Source: Caldifarciminota bacterium (lineage in GTDB: Bacteria > Hydrothermota > Tepidihabitantia > SM23-42). Taken from it: 64,000 nt of DNA. The translations under genes were made by a program, and so were the position numbers. This document shows positions 63,501 through 64,000 of the stretch, piece by piece. Below the pieces are notes generated by a model. That model had not been told where the DNA came from. It saw only the letters and a list, made by a program, of their open reading frames with translations, and searched no databases. How positions within the stretch are numbered: position 1 is the stretch's first letter; every line of letters starts with the position of its first letter. The stretch lies in contig JALVOT010000009.1 of assembly GCA_027026255.1 (NCBI GenBank), positions 89,833 to 153,832 of the forward strand, written 5' to 3'.

Positions 63501-64000
63501 GCAGAAAAAAATCTTGATACAGGTTTTCAAATATTGACGTCCAAAATCGATTTATTTAAAAGGCTTGAATGTGATCTAAAAACTGTAGAGGTCTATTATA
63601 CTCTCCGAAAGTACAATAAATGTAATGAATATGCCACGAAGGTGTTAAAATCATTTCCTGTGTGTTCAAGAGAATACCTGATGATATCTGCAATACAGAA
63701 TCTAAGCAAGTTTATTATCAATAATCAAGCTGAGACTAATATTAGCGCAGTTCTTACAAAACTTAAAAAATTCGATTGTCTTTTTGATTGGGCATATCTT
63801 AAGAGATTAGAATTTAGCGCATTATTTGAGAAATATGGGGACGATGCACTTTTAGATATTATTAGTGAATTGTCAGAAGTAGAAGAGATTTTTAAAAATG
63901 TTGGTGCAAAAATCGAATTAGACAGCATTCACAAAATGAAAGACTTTGCATTACTTAATATCAAAGAACAGTTTCTCAAGAAAACAATTTCGCAGGAATA
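60573..64000 (+). CDS. Ser/Thr protein kinase-NTPase-TPR regulator (3' truncated by window edge)
   Basis: The frame is open from ATG 60573 to the window end, at least 1142 codons with no stop. A eukaryotic-type kinase domain comes first (about 1-255): Lys34 in YILKIAAE, the catalytic loop HGDLKPEHI (His120-Asp122), DFGFAS at about 141 and MAPEV. A STAND/AAA-like NTPase follows (Walker A GDKGLGKTR near 294-302, Walker B LIIMVDNLDK near 370). From about 600 on there are ten or so TPR-like helical pairs (GYINEAIVACKNALECAKEF, GDFNKAMNYNIKASKL). The layout resembles PknK/AfsK-type signal integrators. GC content is clearly lower than in neighbouring genes, which suggests later acquisition or different selection. 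The usual C-terminal output domain would lie beyond the window. Confidence 0.88.
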   Translation, partial: MDAITDYKIIETIRKTNYAQVYKVRKDRRFYILKIAAEANSELNALISREFQILSCFKHKNIVRVFDYSVLPDKRTYFTAEFIKGVPINQYLKGYSIEFINAFLQILDALIQLHNRDYFHGDLKPEHILYVPPKRKAVLIDFGFASLRTDWQDPRGTYFYMAPEVIKGIGINQQSDLYSLGVIMYEILSSKQKLNLKYKLQRLKVNKTSFLYNLDSSIPESISNIVTRLLNTEPALRPTIGEIYETFVKFSSKKQTKGIKPKISLPNFTFIDVNEILSRLDVNNTSGETFIICGDKGLGKTRILNELRYRYFLAGDDVIIILDKTRKIFSRVSECIGYSIKELESKDKYTVFEEITELLKKNSKPLIIMVDNLDKFDKFDHDFFRYLGHSICGSKITLIATSLNSTAIEKMNFKIIRLKHFNKNEIKKLIHTSFTNFIEPQELVDWLSDVSGGNPLFIEEILRLLFRKNLLYYKENKWCVDNSFKKIAYPRNVEDIIFSKITGLDSLAFKILQTFILCDNPIEPYFIIKIFGDESIAKLDFLNQLGLIRLSQLNKRIAYTITSRIISDIADKKINSKERYLLSKRCYTTLKKYFSEQPEYYPHIAKCATACNEIYDAYKYSLRAAENEENAYNLKRSLEFFKKAIYYAKSFDPAKVSKLWFNIGKIEHKLGYINEAIVACKNALECAKEFEKSEILYYLGLAHQTKGIHNKAIEYFYKAIELQQEKNIKYVNIMNSLCYSLISLYKYSDAKSLLKESLIVAGSLNSQELQANVLYLFALLEWYRQNYDRAIEITKEILEMITGTKELKQANVYYAFLGALFQQKGDFKEAEEISVYALQLSVSAKDVNSLITNLVNLALIKKQQMKYNKAIQLFSSAFDYANKIGDEKKCAIILGNMANIYEIKGDFNKAMNYNIKASKLSPTETMVIYNIAMLHFKKGELDSAKKSLNDILKISDDCLYYFGQAIINSYFNKITEAEKNLDTGFQILTSKIDLFKRLECDLKTVEVYYTLRKYNKCNEYATKVLKSFPVCSREYLMISAIQNLSKFIINNQAETNISAVLTKLKKFDCLFDWAYLKRLEFSALFEKYGDDALLDIISELSEVEEIFKNVGAKIELDSIHKMKDFALLNIKEQFLKKTISQE

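Overview
This is about 64 kb of a bacterial chromosome at roughly 40% GC, gene-dense and in compact operons. The genome looks like a little-studied anaerobic bacterium of the candidate WOR-3/Stahlbacteria or a related FCB-type lineage. That is inference from gene content: SurA-like prolyl isomerase clusters, secreted proteins with FlgD/T9SS-like C-terminal domains, a PorX/PorY-like pair, ferredoxins and CcdA-type redox proteins. No rRNA is present to test it. Most genes are housekeeping. I see no prophage, CRISPR array or intact transposase.

Layout. 1-4455: the end of a TldD/PmbA-type gene, a DUF1614 membrane protein and a three-gene SurA/PpiC operon. 4614-9895: a ferredoxin, a secreted beta-propeller gene with an in-frame TGA, and an ArsR-led metal/redox operon (thioredoxin fusion, CcdA, ArsP-like permease, ferredoxin, mini-thioredoxin). 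9996-12529: a second ArsR gene with a Cys-rich partner, then an ABC exporter preceded by a decayed arsR copy. 12703-15575: a lipoprotein and an unusual solute-binding protein/TonB-C fusion. 22470-15609 (minus): one long operon, tRNA-Leu-tig-clpP-clpX-two unknowns-histidine kinase-PorX-like regulator. 22662-25482: yebC-ruvC-ruvA-ruvB. 28653-31955: parA-parB-dapA-dapB. 32171-35462: rtcB and uvrC. 38163-35497 (minus): rpsF-ssb-rpsR-rplI-bifunctional nuclease-CBS protein. 38233-41089: uvrA. 41284: tRNA-Asp. 41597-45674: two DUF3857/transglutaminase paralogues and a TIGR04076 protein. 46692-50150: a large secreted subtilase. 52772-50405 (minus): YbbR and a GT-C-like membrane protein. 52951-58854: the most interesting locus. 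60311-58866 (minus): LUD and nitrilase genes. 60521-end: an AT-rich kinase/NTPase/TPR giant running off the window.

Best candidate for an undescribed system (52997-57087, possibly to 58854): a small unknown protein, a DUF2207-like membrane protein whose cytoplasmic tail ends in seven Cys-His-Ser-Ala units (ten cysteines in 39 residues), a PqqD-like/radical SAM/SPASM enzyme starting on the stop codon of that tail, and a four-helix membrane protein overlapping the enzyme. This looks like a ribosomal peptide-modification system acting on the tail of a membrane protein rather than on a free peptide.

Genome-scale signals. Nearly every promoter I can read has the form TTGACN, 16 bp, TANNNT. Six of them place the -10 box only 5-7 nt before the start codon, implying leaderless mRNAs (arsR, a DUF2273 gene, parA, rpsF, uvrA, ybbR). 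Two copies of a roughly 0.4 kb MITE-like element with terminal inverted repeats, GC-rich hairpins and a ribosome-binding site plus ATG at one end lie at 27786 and 45909.
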